From the NCBI GenBank assembly GCA_032622095.1, contig CP136066.1:61412609-61476608 (forward strand): DNA of 64,000 nucleotides. The letters run 5' to 3'. The translations under genes were made by a program, and so were the position numbers. Below the pieces are notes generated by a model. The model made no database searches. It worked only from the letters and a program-made list of their open reading frames with translations, and was not told the origin of the DNA. Of this stretch, positions 10,672-22,652 are shown piece by piece (the first letter of the stretch is position 1; each line of letters begins with the position of its first letter). Source of the stretch: Siphonodentalium dalli. Its lineage: Eukaryota > Mollusca > Scaphopoda > Gadilida > Siphonodentaliidae.

Positions 10672-13600
10672 AAACGATAGAATCAGTGATACAACGGGTG
10701 GTGGTGTTAGTATTTATATACGTGACTGTATTCCATATAAAACTCACCCTGATATAATCGTACCTGGTCTTGAATCACTATGGGTTGAAATAAAGGTTCA
10801 AAGCAAGAATTTGATACTTGGATGTTTCTATAGGCCCCCAAATGCACCAGTTTCTTTATGGGACTGCATTGAGTTGAACATTAAAAAAGCGATTAATGAC
10901 TTAAGCGATACTATAATAGGAGGTGACTTTAACGAACACTATAAAGATGGAAGCAATGGTAAAATTAATGGTATTTGTTCACGATGTGGTCTATCTCAGT
11001 TAGTGACCTCTCCAACTCATTTCACCGAAACGTCATCATCTATCATTGATCTTTTCATAACAAATTATAACGAGTATGTAGGTAAAACTGAATTTATTGG
11101 CTCATTTTTTGATGACCGAATCCCATACCATTCCCCAATTACTCTTGACATCGATTTACCTATATCAACTCAATCAATGATCGAAAGACAAGTCTGGTAC
11201 TACGATCGAGCCGACTATGCAGCCATGAACATAATTTTCTTAAATTGGGACTTTAGAAAAAGCTATTCGGATCGACACGTATCTACGATTGCAAACACAT
11301 TGACACAATTAATAACAGATGCCTGCATCAGATATATCCCAACAAAAACTGTTTGTATACGGAAGAACGCCCCACCTTGGCTCTCATGTGGCATAAAAAA
11401 AACTAATGCGAAAACGCAACAGGCTACACAAGAAAGCTAAACATACCAATTCGTCGATTGCTTGGTCGAACTTTCGTATAACTCGTAACCAATGTGTTCA
11501 CGCAGTGCGGAAAGCAACGAGTGATTACGACAAGAAAATCGACAACACTTTAAATGACATACATATCGACACCTCGACCTGGTGGAAGAATCTACAAAAA
11601 ATAATTTTCCAAAATAGTAAAAAATCCATACCCCCACTCTCATATGACAACTGTTATCTAGTATCCCCTACGACAAAGCTAATGCACTGAACGATTATTT
11701 TTGCGAAATATCGCAAACTGATGACAATTCTCATAATATTGACATGACACCTACTTCTAGAAACTCCGATACTGATCCCGAATTAAATGACTTGGACATT
11801 ACATCGGTAGATGTTTTTAACGTCCTAAGAGCCCTAAAAGTATCTAAATCATGTGGACCCGACACCATCAGTCCCCGTATACTGAAAAACTGTGCTTCAT
11901 CTCTTAGTAAACCCCTTGCGCACATCTTTAACATATTCACACAAAAAATGTATTACCCATGCGAATGGAAAAAAGCAAACATTACTCCCGTTTTTAAAAC
12001 CGGTGACCCTAGTATCATATCGAACTATCGTCCTATCTCACTATTAAGTTGCTTATCCAAAACTTACGAAAAGTGTATTTATAAATATATGTCAGCATAC
12101 ATTAATGAACATAACCTCATCTCTATCTATCAGTCTGGCTTTACAACAGGTGATTCCGCAGTTTACCAAATTACTGATGTGTATGACTATATTATTAGAT
12201 CCCTAGATGATGGTAATGAGGTGCGCTGTTTTTTTGTGACATTAGTAAAGCCTTTGATAACGTAGGCATAAGGGTCTCCTATTTAAAATTAGGCAAATGG
12301 GTTTCGGAGGTAACTTACTTAAACTTTTAGAATCATACTTAGAATGTCGACAACAGAGAGTATTTATAGATAATTTTAGTTGAGATTGTAAATGCATATC
12401 TGCGGGCGTGCCCCAGGGGTGTATCCTCGGACCGCTATTATTTCTTATTTACATAAATGACATAACGGACAAAATAGTGTGTAACATCCGTCTTTTTGCA
12501 GATGACACATCGATATACTTATGTGTTGAAAACCCAACTCTCGCAGCTGAAATAATCAACAAAGATATTAGTACTATTTGTGAATGGTCACAAAAGTGGT
12601 TAGTAAAGTTTAACCCCCTAAAGACCGAAACTATAGTAATATCAAGGAAAGCAACAAACATAGACCATCCGCCCCTCTTCATGAATGGATCTAAAATAAC
12701 TGAAGTAAGTAATCACAAACATCTTGGTGTCACTTTCGATAGTTCTGGGTCATGGGAAAGTCACGTCTGTAGCATAATTGATAAGGCATGGAAGAGAGTT
12801 AACCTTGTAAAAAGACATAAATTTAGATTAAGCAGAAAGTCTCTTGAAACAATATATTTTTCATTTATTCGCCCTATCCTAGAGTATACATCACCTGTTT
12901 GTGATAATATCCCCAAGTATACGAGTGATAGAATTGAGGATATCCATTATGAAATGGCAAGAATAGTCACTGGGGCAACTAGAAGTGCTAGCGATAGGAA
13001 ATTATTACTTGAAACAGGTTGGGAACCGCTTGCACAACGCAGGCATAAGCAGAAATTAATTCAGTTTTACAATATGACAAAACACAAAGCTCCATCCTAT
13101 TTATCTAATATGATTCCACCTGATTCTTCCTCAACTGGCTACAATTTTAGACATTCCAGCATCCACCCACCTGATAGTAATAATAATTACTATATGTATA
13201 CATTTCTACTATCTGCCACACGTGCTTGGAACAGCTTATCGGACTCAGTAATGTCTTCAGAAACGTTAGCAGAATTTAAACGAAACATTAACAGTGGTCG
13301 TTCAAAGATTGCTAAATTTTATTACCATAATTATTCTCGTAAAGCTCAAGTTTATCATACTAGAATCAGATTGGGATGCAGTAACCTGAACAAAGACCTT
13401 GTCACAAATCACCTTAAAGAGTCCCCGATGTGTCCTTGTGGTGGTTTTGAAATTGAATCTGCATATCATATTCTCTTGAAATGTCCATTATATACTCAAG
13501 CAAGAACTGAAATGTTTGCTGATCTGCCACCGATTAGAATATCACCTGATGTACTTCTGTATGGGTCGCTTGAAATCGCTGATGATTTGAACATAAAATT

Positions 13601-14301
13601 TTCGATGTTGTACAGAAGTTCCTTATATGTACTGGGCGTTTCTGACTAACGGGTAAGATGGTTAAAGCCGAAACACGCGTGTTACTAATAAACTATATGT
13701 AAAAGTCTTAAATTATAGTCACTGCGCGTGTTTTAGCCCTACCACCTCGCCCTCAATAATTGAATAATTAGTTATGGTACATACACACTTCGTCTCTTAT
13801 TAAATACTTATTAAATACATTAACTAAACAGCTCATTAATGGAATGGAAATAATTATGATAACCCGCTGTTTTCAAATCCTCTCCAATTGGGTCGTAGCG
13901 TGATCAAATTTGTTTTGAATTTAGATTCTTCATTGGCTTGTGACAATAAATGGTGATCAATTTAACATGATAAAATCCTCTCTTATTTCTCCGTGACATA
14001 TCTTATCCTGATGTTAATGGTAAGTTTATCTACCCCCTTTTCAACTACTACCTGCACTCCCTTTCCCTTTCTCTTTCCTATCCCTTCATCTATAAACTTT
14101 ATTATTCGGACCATACATAACCAAATCCGTCTGCTATACCCCAATGGTATATATTGGGGTAACATTTATTTACTGAGGATAGGACTTAACAAAAGCCCCC
14201 AAGCTTGTTGCTCAATCCTCGTTTGAACACTTTAAGATTATGTTATGTATTTATTGTTTGTAATTATGTTCTGTTTAGTTCAAATAAAATATTGTTTAAA
14301 C
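10672..14301 (+). pseudogene. LINE C: 5'-truncated non-LTR retrotransposon (endonuclease-RT), frame-broken
   Basis: The open frame begins inside the apurinic endonuclease domain: RNDRISDTTGGGVSIYIRDC, LILGCFYRPPN, then IIGGDFNEH. After a linker the RT domain (about 11,750-12,700) shows SNYRPISLLSCLSK, YQSGFTTGDSA, motif A CDISKAFDN, AGVPQGCILGPLLFLIYIND, and FADD at about 12,500 as the YADD-equivalent. A thumb and a C-terminal knuckle CPCGGFEIESAYHILLKC (about 13,430-13,485) follow, with the stop at 13,647-13,649. The breaks are frameshifts near 11,395 (A-run), 11,671, 12,232 and 12,290 and a TGA at 12,381-12,383. The 3' UTR ends AATAAAATATTGTTTAAAC. Flanking CAATTTGGTAG (10,661-10,671) and CAATTGGGTAG (14,302-14,312) look like an 11 bp target duplication with one mismatch. 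CR1/jockey-like. Confidence 0.9.
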
Positions 14302-14875
14302 CAATTGGGTAGGGAGTCTTAAACACATAGCAAATTCCTCTTACTTATTTATCAGACACTTTGTGTAAAGCGACACAGGCTTTCGGGAAACATTCCACCC
14401 ATATAAATTATGTATTCCCTGACATAACTACATTCCGATCACACGCTCGGTTATATGGCGAACATATGGATTCAGTTCGTGTTGTGTTCAAGAATTTAAA
14501 TCGGGTACAGTGTTTTCGAAAAATAAAAAAATCACCTTTTCTATTTTCCATTCATCCGCGTTTTGTAAAGAGCCACATTATCTCGGGAACCAACCAATCC
14601 ATAAACATTGTGTGTCTACTTATATAACCATCCTTTGTCCACACATTCGGTTAATATTGATGCTATGTTTTCAGTTTGTGGTATCTTTGAGCTAACGCTT
14701 GCCACCTTGGTCAGACTTGTTTATGAGATATAAAACAACATATCCGTTTTTCTATATTTTGGTCGATTTAGAGGGACCCCAGCAATCACTATGACAGCAA
14801 CAATGCTTTTGATCTGTATATGTTAGTATGTATTACGTGTCGTGTATAACTTCAGTTCTACAAAATCAGTATATT
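14302..14875. repeat. ~197 bp satellite, right part
   Basis: TTCAG anchors recur at 14,471, 14,670 and 14,851. Subtracting the LINE C insertion puts the first of these 188 bp after the last upstream anchor, so the array is in phase across the insertion. Confidence 0.65.
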
Positions 14876-14879
14876 AATA

Positions 14880-15550
14880 AAACAATGCGTGCATGTTATA
14901 AATAAAATGTGCTGTTGTAACTGGCGATTTGGAAGCCTGTGGACATATTTAGCCACTCTCGCGGCGTCTACGGATCCGGTTTTCATCACAGGAATTAAAA
15001 TGTGGTCCCATTAAAATAATTTTAAAAAGTGTGTGTTGTCGTTATCATAAATAAAATTATTTATTTTGTCGACCAAATCATGTTCGGGGGAACTGTAGCA
15101 AATATCCAATATCTCGCAAACCGGTAAAAATTTATGTTAAATTTTTCAAACATGTTGTGCAGATAACTGCTGAGACATACGCATTATGTAGTTTATCACG
15201 TGTTGTTTATAACAAATATTTTGGTACTGCAAACTCGATGTTAATGCATGCAAAAGTACCTGTTATCAATAAAATGTTGTTGTTGTTGTAACTGGGTTTT
15301 GGAAGGTTGAGCATATTTTCAATCAAGTAAACGGTATCTCTACACCAACCTTTCAGTACACAATTCATATTGGGTCCCATTAAGATCAATTAGAAAATGT
15401 TGTAAAATCGTTCTAAAAATATGTAACTTTTTCTACCAAAAACGTGTTTTTGGAGGGATAGATAAAATCCAGTATCTCGCAAACCGTTCCAAATATCTGT
15501 TACATTCTTTTTACATTCGCTTATCAGATAACCACGACACCATATTGATT
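14880..15550. repeat. Two diverged ~360 bp tandem units
   Basis: Blocks AATAAAATGT(T/G)...GTTGTAACTGG...TTTGGAAG and ATCTCGCAAACCG recur about 353-363 bp apart (for example 15,109 and 15,472). Both contain a GGTCCCATTAA-like segment. It may be a longer unit of the adjoining satellite. No coding signal is seen. Confidence 0.55.
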
Positions 15551-15939
15551 ACATATTTCAACATAAACGCAATATCCATTTGAATGATAATGTTTTAAAA
15601 ACAATATTTTTGTGAAAAAGAGCGATTTTTCAGAAAAAAAATAAATGATTCGGTTCCGAATGGCAGGAAAATCTAAATTAACCAACATATTTTCCTATAA
15701 AGTAGAGATATGGTATGATTTAGTAATTTTAACAACAATAATGTTGGCAAATATGTTAGGACTTAGCCTCAGGGCTCGCCTTACCAAAATCGTTAATTAC
15801 TGGTAAAAACCACTGGTGGGTATCGTCGTCGGCGATTTGACAATACCCACCACCGATTCCGTTATTTTGTACTACCATTTTCGTGAACAATATATATTTC
15901 TCCTTTAAAAAAAAATTGGTTTCAAAATGGTTTCATCTT
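15551..15939. other. Non-coding interval with a short hairpin
   Basis: AT-rich. A short hairpin with arms GGTGGGTAT / ATACCCACC is at about 15,813-15,853. No gene is seen. Confidence 0.4.
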
Positions 15940-16363
15940 GTTCTACCGTGGGTAGGGGTACCCGACCACTTTTGGCGTCTGGCCGCTGCACTAGGGTTTA
16001 ACATTGCCATTTTCGTTCGAGCTATCGACTTGTTAATTGGAAGTTTGGCACATACTTGTCCATTCTGCTCGATAGTACATATCGCATCTAGCTCAGTCTC
16101 CTTGTAGTGGTGCAGTCGGCGGGTGTTATTTACGGAGTTTTTGCGTACATTCATAGCGAATTCGGCAGCAGCGTATGGGTTAATTTATTCACTTCCGCTA
16201 CAGTTAGCTACTTGTCCGATCACCCATTGATACAGAGTGGTAGTCGATGGATGATATGATGTCCATTTCCGTGGTCAGGTAGTCAGGGGAGGTGCGGTCT
16301 GAGCATTTTTGGGTTCTGAATACCTGGCGGAACCGGCCGCAAGTTAGAGGTTAACAGTGCCGT
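15940..16363 (-). repeat. Foldback-family arm (inverted), split by LINE D
   Basis: The minus-strand copy of the unit at 8,467 is recognised by GAATTCGGCAGCAGCGTATG, CCATTTCCGTGGTCAGG and GCGGAACCGGCCGCAAGTTA. It breaks at AACAGTGCCGT (16,353-16,363), which is repeated at 18,061-18,071 after LINE D. Removing LINE D joins the two parts into one continuous unit. Confidence 0.75.
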
Positions 16364-18060
16364 AAACTGTCAAGCTATGGAGTGCGAGGGAAACCTTTGA
16401 AATGGATAGAAAACTATCTACGTAACCGCCAGCAGCGCGTGTTAGTTAACGACAGCTTTTCTGATTATGAGATCATCCCAGCGGGCGTGCCTCAGGGCTG
16501 TATTTTGGGACCTTTTCTATTTTTAGTTTACATCAATGACCTACCAAACAACATCAGTTCCGTGACCAGAATGTACGCTGACGATACCTGCCTTACTAAT
16601 AGCCACCACGACCTGAATGAATTAGCACGGATTATGAATATGGACCTTGAAACAATAGCAACATGGTCAAAAAATTGGCTGGTCAGCTTTAATCCCTCAA
16701 AAACAATGGGCATGTCATAATCGTTGATTGGTACCTCCGGTGATATCCCTAATTTAACTTTTAATAGTGATACAATATCTTTTGTTGAGACACACAAACG
16801 CCTTGGTCTTGAGCTCCAAGCTAATATGTCGTGGAACAATCATATAAATGAAACTATAAAGAGAGTAGCATCCCGCTTATCACAGCTCAGAAAATTTAAA
16901 TTCCAACTCGACAGGAAGACATTAGAAAATATATATGAAACATATATACTGCCTCTATATGATTACTCCGATGTAGTCTGGGCATGATGTGCACCAAAAT
17001 ACCAATTGGATAAACTTGACCGATTACACATTGATGCAGCCAGAATTATCAGCGGCCTCACGCGCTCAGTATCAGACGAAGGCATCATGGCAGAAGTCGG
17101 CTGGCCCCCGTTAAGAAAAAGGCGCGAACTTCATAAACTACAAACTATGTATAACATTGTAAATCAGGGGTCCCCTACTTACCTCACTAAAATATTACCA
17201 CCCAGGATAGCCGATATATCCGAGTATAATTTCAGAAACCCCGAAAATTTTTACACATATTTCAGCAATACTGAGCATTACAAAAAGTCATTTTTTCCCC
17301 TCAACCATAAAAGCGTGGAACGACATGCCTTCCGCAATAACAGAAGCTCCGAAGATTTTCGATTTTAAAGATTATCTTAGAATAATTGATCCTACCACTA
17401 GACCCCCAGTATATTTCTATACAGGAAGTAGGAAATATAATGTATTGCACGCCAGACTACGAAACTAGTGTAGTGATCTTTAGTCTGACAAATTCCAAAA
17501 CTATATCTTAGGAAGTCCACGTTGTACGTGCGGCAACCAGTGTGAAGATGCCTATCATTACTTCTTTGTGTGTCCCCACTACCAGTCAGAACGAACGGAG
17601 ATGTCTCACCTGCTACACAGAGAAGGAATTAAATTAACACGTATGGACAATCTACTTAATTGTTGGCATCCCGCATCTCCTAACAAACAAAATGTGAAAC
17701 TGTTCAAAATAGCCCAACATTTTATCGCGGAGACTAAACGTTTCCAGTAAAATTTTACGATAATAAATTAGTTTACCAATTAACACATATGTTTTTTTTT
17801 CGCCTCAGCATAGCATGCACACTCGGCGTTGGCACCCCCACAAATCATGCTCATTCTCACCCTTTGTCAATAACTGTTACAATCTTCCATCATCATCTTT
17901 TCCATTCACCACATGCAGCTGTAAATAAGTTACTTATTGTGCCACTTTGTTAAACAAATTGTTTGTACCAATGTATACCAGAGAGGGGTTCATTAAGTTT
18001 TGTAACTTGTGTCCCAATCCATTTTGTATTATACTACAAATAAAATATGTTTAAAAAAAA
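16364..18060 (+). pseudogene. LINE D: 5'-truncated LINE with 11 bp target duplication
   Basis: It begins after RT motif A with GKPLKWIENYLRNRQQRV, then AGVPQGCILGPFLFLVYIND, and YADD (about 16,576) in RMYADDTC. The thumb is RLGLELQANMSWNNHINETI, followed by LDKLDRLHIDAARIISGLT and a C-terminal knuckle CTCGNQCEDAYHYFFVC (about 17,528-17,570). Disabling changes are in-frame stops at 16,718 (TAA) and 16,985 (TGA), a frameshift in the T-run near 17,290, and stops near 17,466 and 17,480. The 3' end is AATAAAATATGTTTA followed by a poly-A run. AACAGTGCCGT flanks both sides. The YADD box itself is intact. Same general family as LINE C. Confidence 0.9.
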
Positions 18061-18225
18061 AACAGTGCCGTTTCCGCTCGAGCTATGGACTTGGTGATTG
18101 GAAATTTGGTACATGTATAGGTCTATTTTGCACGATAGTGCATGGCCCATATAGCTCGGACCCCTGGGGGAGGTGCGGACGGGTGCGGTAGGGTGCGGTC
18201 AGCTTTTAGTACAACCGCCGTGAAT
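18061..18225 (-). repeat. Foldback-family terminal arm (inverted)
   Basis: It continues the arm interrupted by LINE D and ends in the GGTGCGGT-rich stretch plus TTTTAGTACAACC, the inverse of the terminus at 8,467. TCACGGCG lies just outside both ends in inverted orientation. 8,467-18,225 may therefore be one very long foldback structure with nested insertions. Confidence 0.6.
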
Positions 18226-19344
18226 CACTCTCCTTGTCGCACACCAGTCAATTTACACAAACGCTCGGCTCACACAAAGTGTGTTTTGTTGAAAATATCA
18301 CATTCATACTATCATTATAATACTATTATACTAGTATATTTTTGAGGATTTTTTTGTAATTTGGTAACAGTTATTTCTAAATTTTAACCTTTAATGAAGG
18401 CCATCCGTGCCTTTAGTGTTGTTTTCTGAATTAACGGTCAACTAAACCCAAAGTCCACATAGGTTTGGATGGGTGACTATTGAAAATGAAATGTGACATT
18501 AAATATATATATTATGCATATTAATCTGGAATTGACATAGTGATTTGACAGTTATTGATTTTCATTTAGTTAGGTACATTATTAGGTTTGAAATATTCGT
18601 TATAAAATAGGAAAAACGTGCATTTATTTTGAGGCGACATCTATTATTGGAATTTACATACTGGTTGTTATTTGACACCTATTGATCTTCATTATCTGAA
18701 CAGTTCCTAGGGGAACTACTAGCCAATGGATATTTACAATGGAAAGGGAGAATGCTCAGCTCATTTTTATTTACCTTTTTCTAGATTCAAATCAAATTTT
18801 ATTGCATTCCAATATCGGGATAATAACCCGGTTTTTAACATACATTTGCACATAACACAACATAAATAAATAGATCTTCAAATAACAGTGTATCAAAACA
18901 AAAATAAAAATAAAAATAAAACAACATGTACATGTACGTATTAATAGAATCCATTTAGTATGTAATGGATTAACATTGGGTACCTAGACCGTTATAGCTT
19001 CTTCTTTTATCATGTTATTCAGAGAAATATTAGACATAATTGACGATAATTCGTAACCCAATCCGATTCGTTGGTCCCCATATAATCAGATTCCAACAAC
19101 AATAGTTTTAGAAATGCCGCTTCAGTTATCATAATCGATTAGTTGCCCAAAAATAATGCTAACCACTGTCGGCTATATAGTATGAAATTGCCGGAAACGT
19201 ATTATTTATCAACATGTTGTTCGACAAAATTTGGCATTATTATCAACACAACGCCTCTTGATTTTACAGTTATCCAGCTTCATCCGCAATTTGGCCGATT
19301 TCTTCCCGAACGCTTTGGATAGCATGACAAGAAACTATATAGCA
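18226..19344. other. AT-rich non-coding interval
   Basis: No gene is supported. The stretch 18,780-18,960 (AATCAAATTTTATTGCATTCC, A-rich tandem AAAATAA) looks like the tail of an old retroposon but cannot be delimited. Confidence 0.4.
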
Positions 19345-20345
19345 CCATGGCTGTGGTGATATCCGCTCTGCTCTACAAAATTAGGGGACCTCCGAATCTG
19401 AGATGAGACGCACTGTGTAGCATGGAGAGGAACGATGTGTTATATAAAGATTGTTATAATATGGCTGTGATATGTAGTCTCCGCCCTGTTCTACAAAGTC
19501 AGGGGACCTCGAGAATCTTAGATGAGACGCTCTGGACAGTATGGAGAGGAACCATGTTATGTAAAGATTGGTTATAGTACTATATGGCTGTGATATATAG
19601 TATCCGCTCTGTTCTACAAAGTCAGGGGACCTCGAGAATCTTAGTTGAGACGCTCTGGGCAGTATGGAGAGGAACTATGTTATATAAAGATTGTTATAGT
19701 ATGGCTGTGATATGTAGTCTCCGCCCTGTTCTACAAAGTCAGGGGACCTCGATAATCTTAGATGAGACGCTCTGGACAGTATGGAGAGGAACTATGTTAT
19801 ATAAAGATTGGTTATAGTACTATATGGCTGTGATATATAGTATCCGCTCTGTTCTACAAAGTCAGGGGACCTCGAGAATCTTAGATGAGACGCTCTGGGC
19901 AGTATGGAGAGGAATTATGTTATATAAAGATTGTTATAGTATGGCTGTGATATATAGTATCCGCCCTGTTCTACAAAGTCAGGGGACCTCGAGAATCTTA
20001 GATGAGACGCTCTGGGCAGTATGGGAGGAACTATGTTATATAAAGATTGTTATAGTATGGCTGTGATATGTAGTCTCCGCTCTGTTCTACAAAGTCAGGG
20101 GACCTCGAGAATCTGAGATGAGACGCTCTGGGCAGTATGGAGAGGAATTATGTTATATAAAGATTGTTATAGTATGGCTGTGATATATAGTCTCCGCCCT
20201 GTTCTACAAAGTCAGGGGACCTCGAGAATCTTAGATGAGACGCTCTGGGCAGTATGGAGAGGAACTACGTTATATAAAGATTGTTTATAGTATGGCTGTG
20301 ATATACAGTCTCCGCCCTGTTCTACAAAGTCAGGGGTCTCTGAGA
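19345..20345. repeat. ~119/121 bp tandem array with dimeric organisation
   Basis: Nine units share ATGGCTGTGATAT...TCCGC(C/T)CTGTTCTACAAAG, TCAGGGGACCTCGAGAATCT, GATGAGACGCTCTGG and TATATAAAGATTG. Anchors are at about 19,345, 19,460, 19,582, 19,701, 19,822, 19,941, 20,057, 20,174 and 20,291. In the middle, alternating units differ (TTGGTTATAGTACTATATGG versus TTGTTATAGTATGG), giving a 240 bp dimer. A related single block lies at 20,885-20,965. The repetitive open frames over it are a by-product. Confidence 0.85.
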
Positions 20346-20429
20346 TGAGATGAGATGGGTGGGTAGCATGATAAGAAACTATAGCTATTATATAACGGGC
20401 AGGTGGGTATCCTGTGAAAATATTTCCAC

Positions 20430-20800
20430 CCGTCAAAAACCGCCACAAACAGAAAGAATAATAAAATGTAGATAGACTTTGTTCGTATACAAATAAGAAA
20501 TATCACATAAACAGTATGTTATTGTCATATGTTTGACCATTGTTATGTAAACAAAGGCATAAACAGTTACTTTCCTGGTGTTTGTTTATATTATGATTGT
20601 AAACATAATGAGCGTTCTTTGTTGTGGCATTCCTTATATGGAACTAATAAAGAGAGTTTATATAATTTGTGTGTGTTTAGCCAATAGCATAGTGCTGTCT
20701 TCTGTAACACAATCAGTTTCTTGCTTAGGTAAATTGTAGTAGGTCTTTATGCTAGCATGCTGTACACGCGATGGTCATGGTATATATGAACGAAACTTTA
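20430..20800 (+). repeat. Dispersed repeat, second copy at 54,480-54,830
   Basis: CGCCA(C/T)AAACAGAA, AGTATGTTATTGTCA, TTATGTAAACAAA, TTTCCTGG and AATAAAGAG appear in the same order and spacing at 54,480-54,830. Both are diverged; the function is unknown. Confidence 0.6.
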
Positions 20801-20965
20801 TGCGTTTTAATGTTTTTTCTGTTTACGGTGATTGGAACAAATATGAATATTTTCGACTAAGGCCTCCCGTGCATGCCTTTAAGACTGTGGGTCTCAGATC
20901 TGCTCTACAAAGTCAGGGTTCTCTGAATATATGAGATGATGAGATACGTTGGATAGCATGAGATT

Positions 20966-22652
20966 AAAACCCACCGGCGTTTTATTCCTTTGTCCTGACA
21001 CGGCTCTTATCTGGCAGAATGTTCAAGCGTTCTGATCGCATGCGTGTTATTTGAAGCTCACGGCCATTATGTTAAGAATACCCGTAGGCATTCTTTAATA
21101 ATACGCAAGGGATTATTTGATGCTACTGCAATCGCGAGCCGAGAAAATAGAACAAAACTCTCCACATCCACAAAACGACTGTCGTAACAGGGACTCGGCC
21201 GTTGATATAGGGGTGAGTGTAATTAATAATTAGGAGGGAACTTGTTGGATTTTTGACAATTTTCCTTCATTCGGTCAAAACTTTCGACGGGAATTTTACA
21301 ATCTTAGTGTCAGTTTGGAAATTTCCAATACTTGATCCCTGGCCAGTCAAAACCTGCTAATCAATCACAAATTACAAATAAAACAAACAGACAATCAAAA
21401 CAGATCGCAGCCTGAATTTGGCTGTAGTTAGACCTGTATATTCTAGGACTACAGATTTCAGTCAGGTTCGGATTTTAAAAATGTTCAAAACAAAAAACAA
21501 ATCGAGGCCTTAATTTTCATGGAGTTAGACGTTATAGATGCTAGGATTTCTCAGTGATCAGGCTCATATTTCAAATTGTTTCAAGATTACTCCCCAAAAG
21601 GTACAGTTAGGAAATTCCAAGCCACATGGTGGGAAGTAAATGAAATTACACGATATTGCGATTCGGCCTGGTCAAAAGGAGTGGGATGCAGCGGGAAAAT
21701 CCATGGAGCCCTCCAGTCGTGTCGCTGAGACTAATAAACTATATATTGAACGACATATAGGCACTATTTACGCTATTGTATGCGGTTGCACTGACCATTT
21801 GTTAACTTTTGGGGATGACATTTAAAGGTATATGTAAGGTCATCGTGGTGGGGGAAAAGTTGGCAATCATGCATATATATATATATGCACGATGGGACTG
21901 GTGAGAATTTGGTATTCCTCCTTTAACCACATTCATTAATTGTAGAAAAGTGTCCTTGTTTTCATCATTCTGTTTACTCAAGTCTAAAAAAAACAATAAA
22001 GATATACGTTCTGAAGGCGACTAGGGCGCTGTGGTGCGAATGGAACCATCGTTCGTCATTGGCGAGATAATTGTTTATCCACCGCTCACTACGTATATTG
22101 ACTACATAAAGCCTGCCTAATAAACGTTACGTGTATTACGTCAATGTAGCTTTATTAGGTCAACGTAGCTTTATTAAGTTAGTACTACTTTTATGACGTA
22201 ATTTGATATGCAAATTGCGCAGGTAACCAGGGACGTCAACCGGCCTTAATGACGTCATTGTGATTTCAGAACGTTTTTATCGTGTATAATTCACTAAAAC
22301 AATTCGTAAAATGATATATGTTTTAGCTCATAACATCTATAAATCCTCAGAACAAGGTCTGCTTATAATAAATGTAAAAATGCCAACGAACTATTTCGCT
22401 CTAAGCTGCACTCCGGTTTTCCCACGTCATGAATGCTAATTGGTTTGCTTGACCTAATAAATGTAATGGCGTCATCGAACTAACGAATGCAAAACTGAGG
22501 AAAATGACAGATTTACCTCACAAACGGCAAGTTTTGTGCGATGGATAAATAAAATATGTAGCTAATGTCTTCGCTTAAACGGTTTATGTCCGCTCGGGGG
22601 ATTTGGCATCTATTGGACTCGGCAGAGCCTCGCCCAATAGATGCTCAAATCG
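20966..22652. other. Non-coding interval
   Basis: No gene, RNA gene or strong repeat is seen. The sequence TAGCTTTATTA(A/G)GT is tandemly duplicated near 22,147-22,180. The open frame at 21,640-21,825 is unconvincing. Confidence 0.4.
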
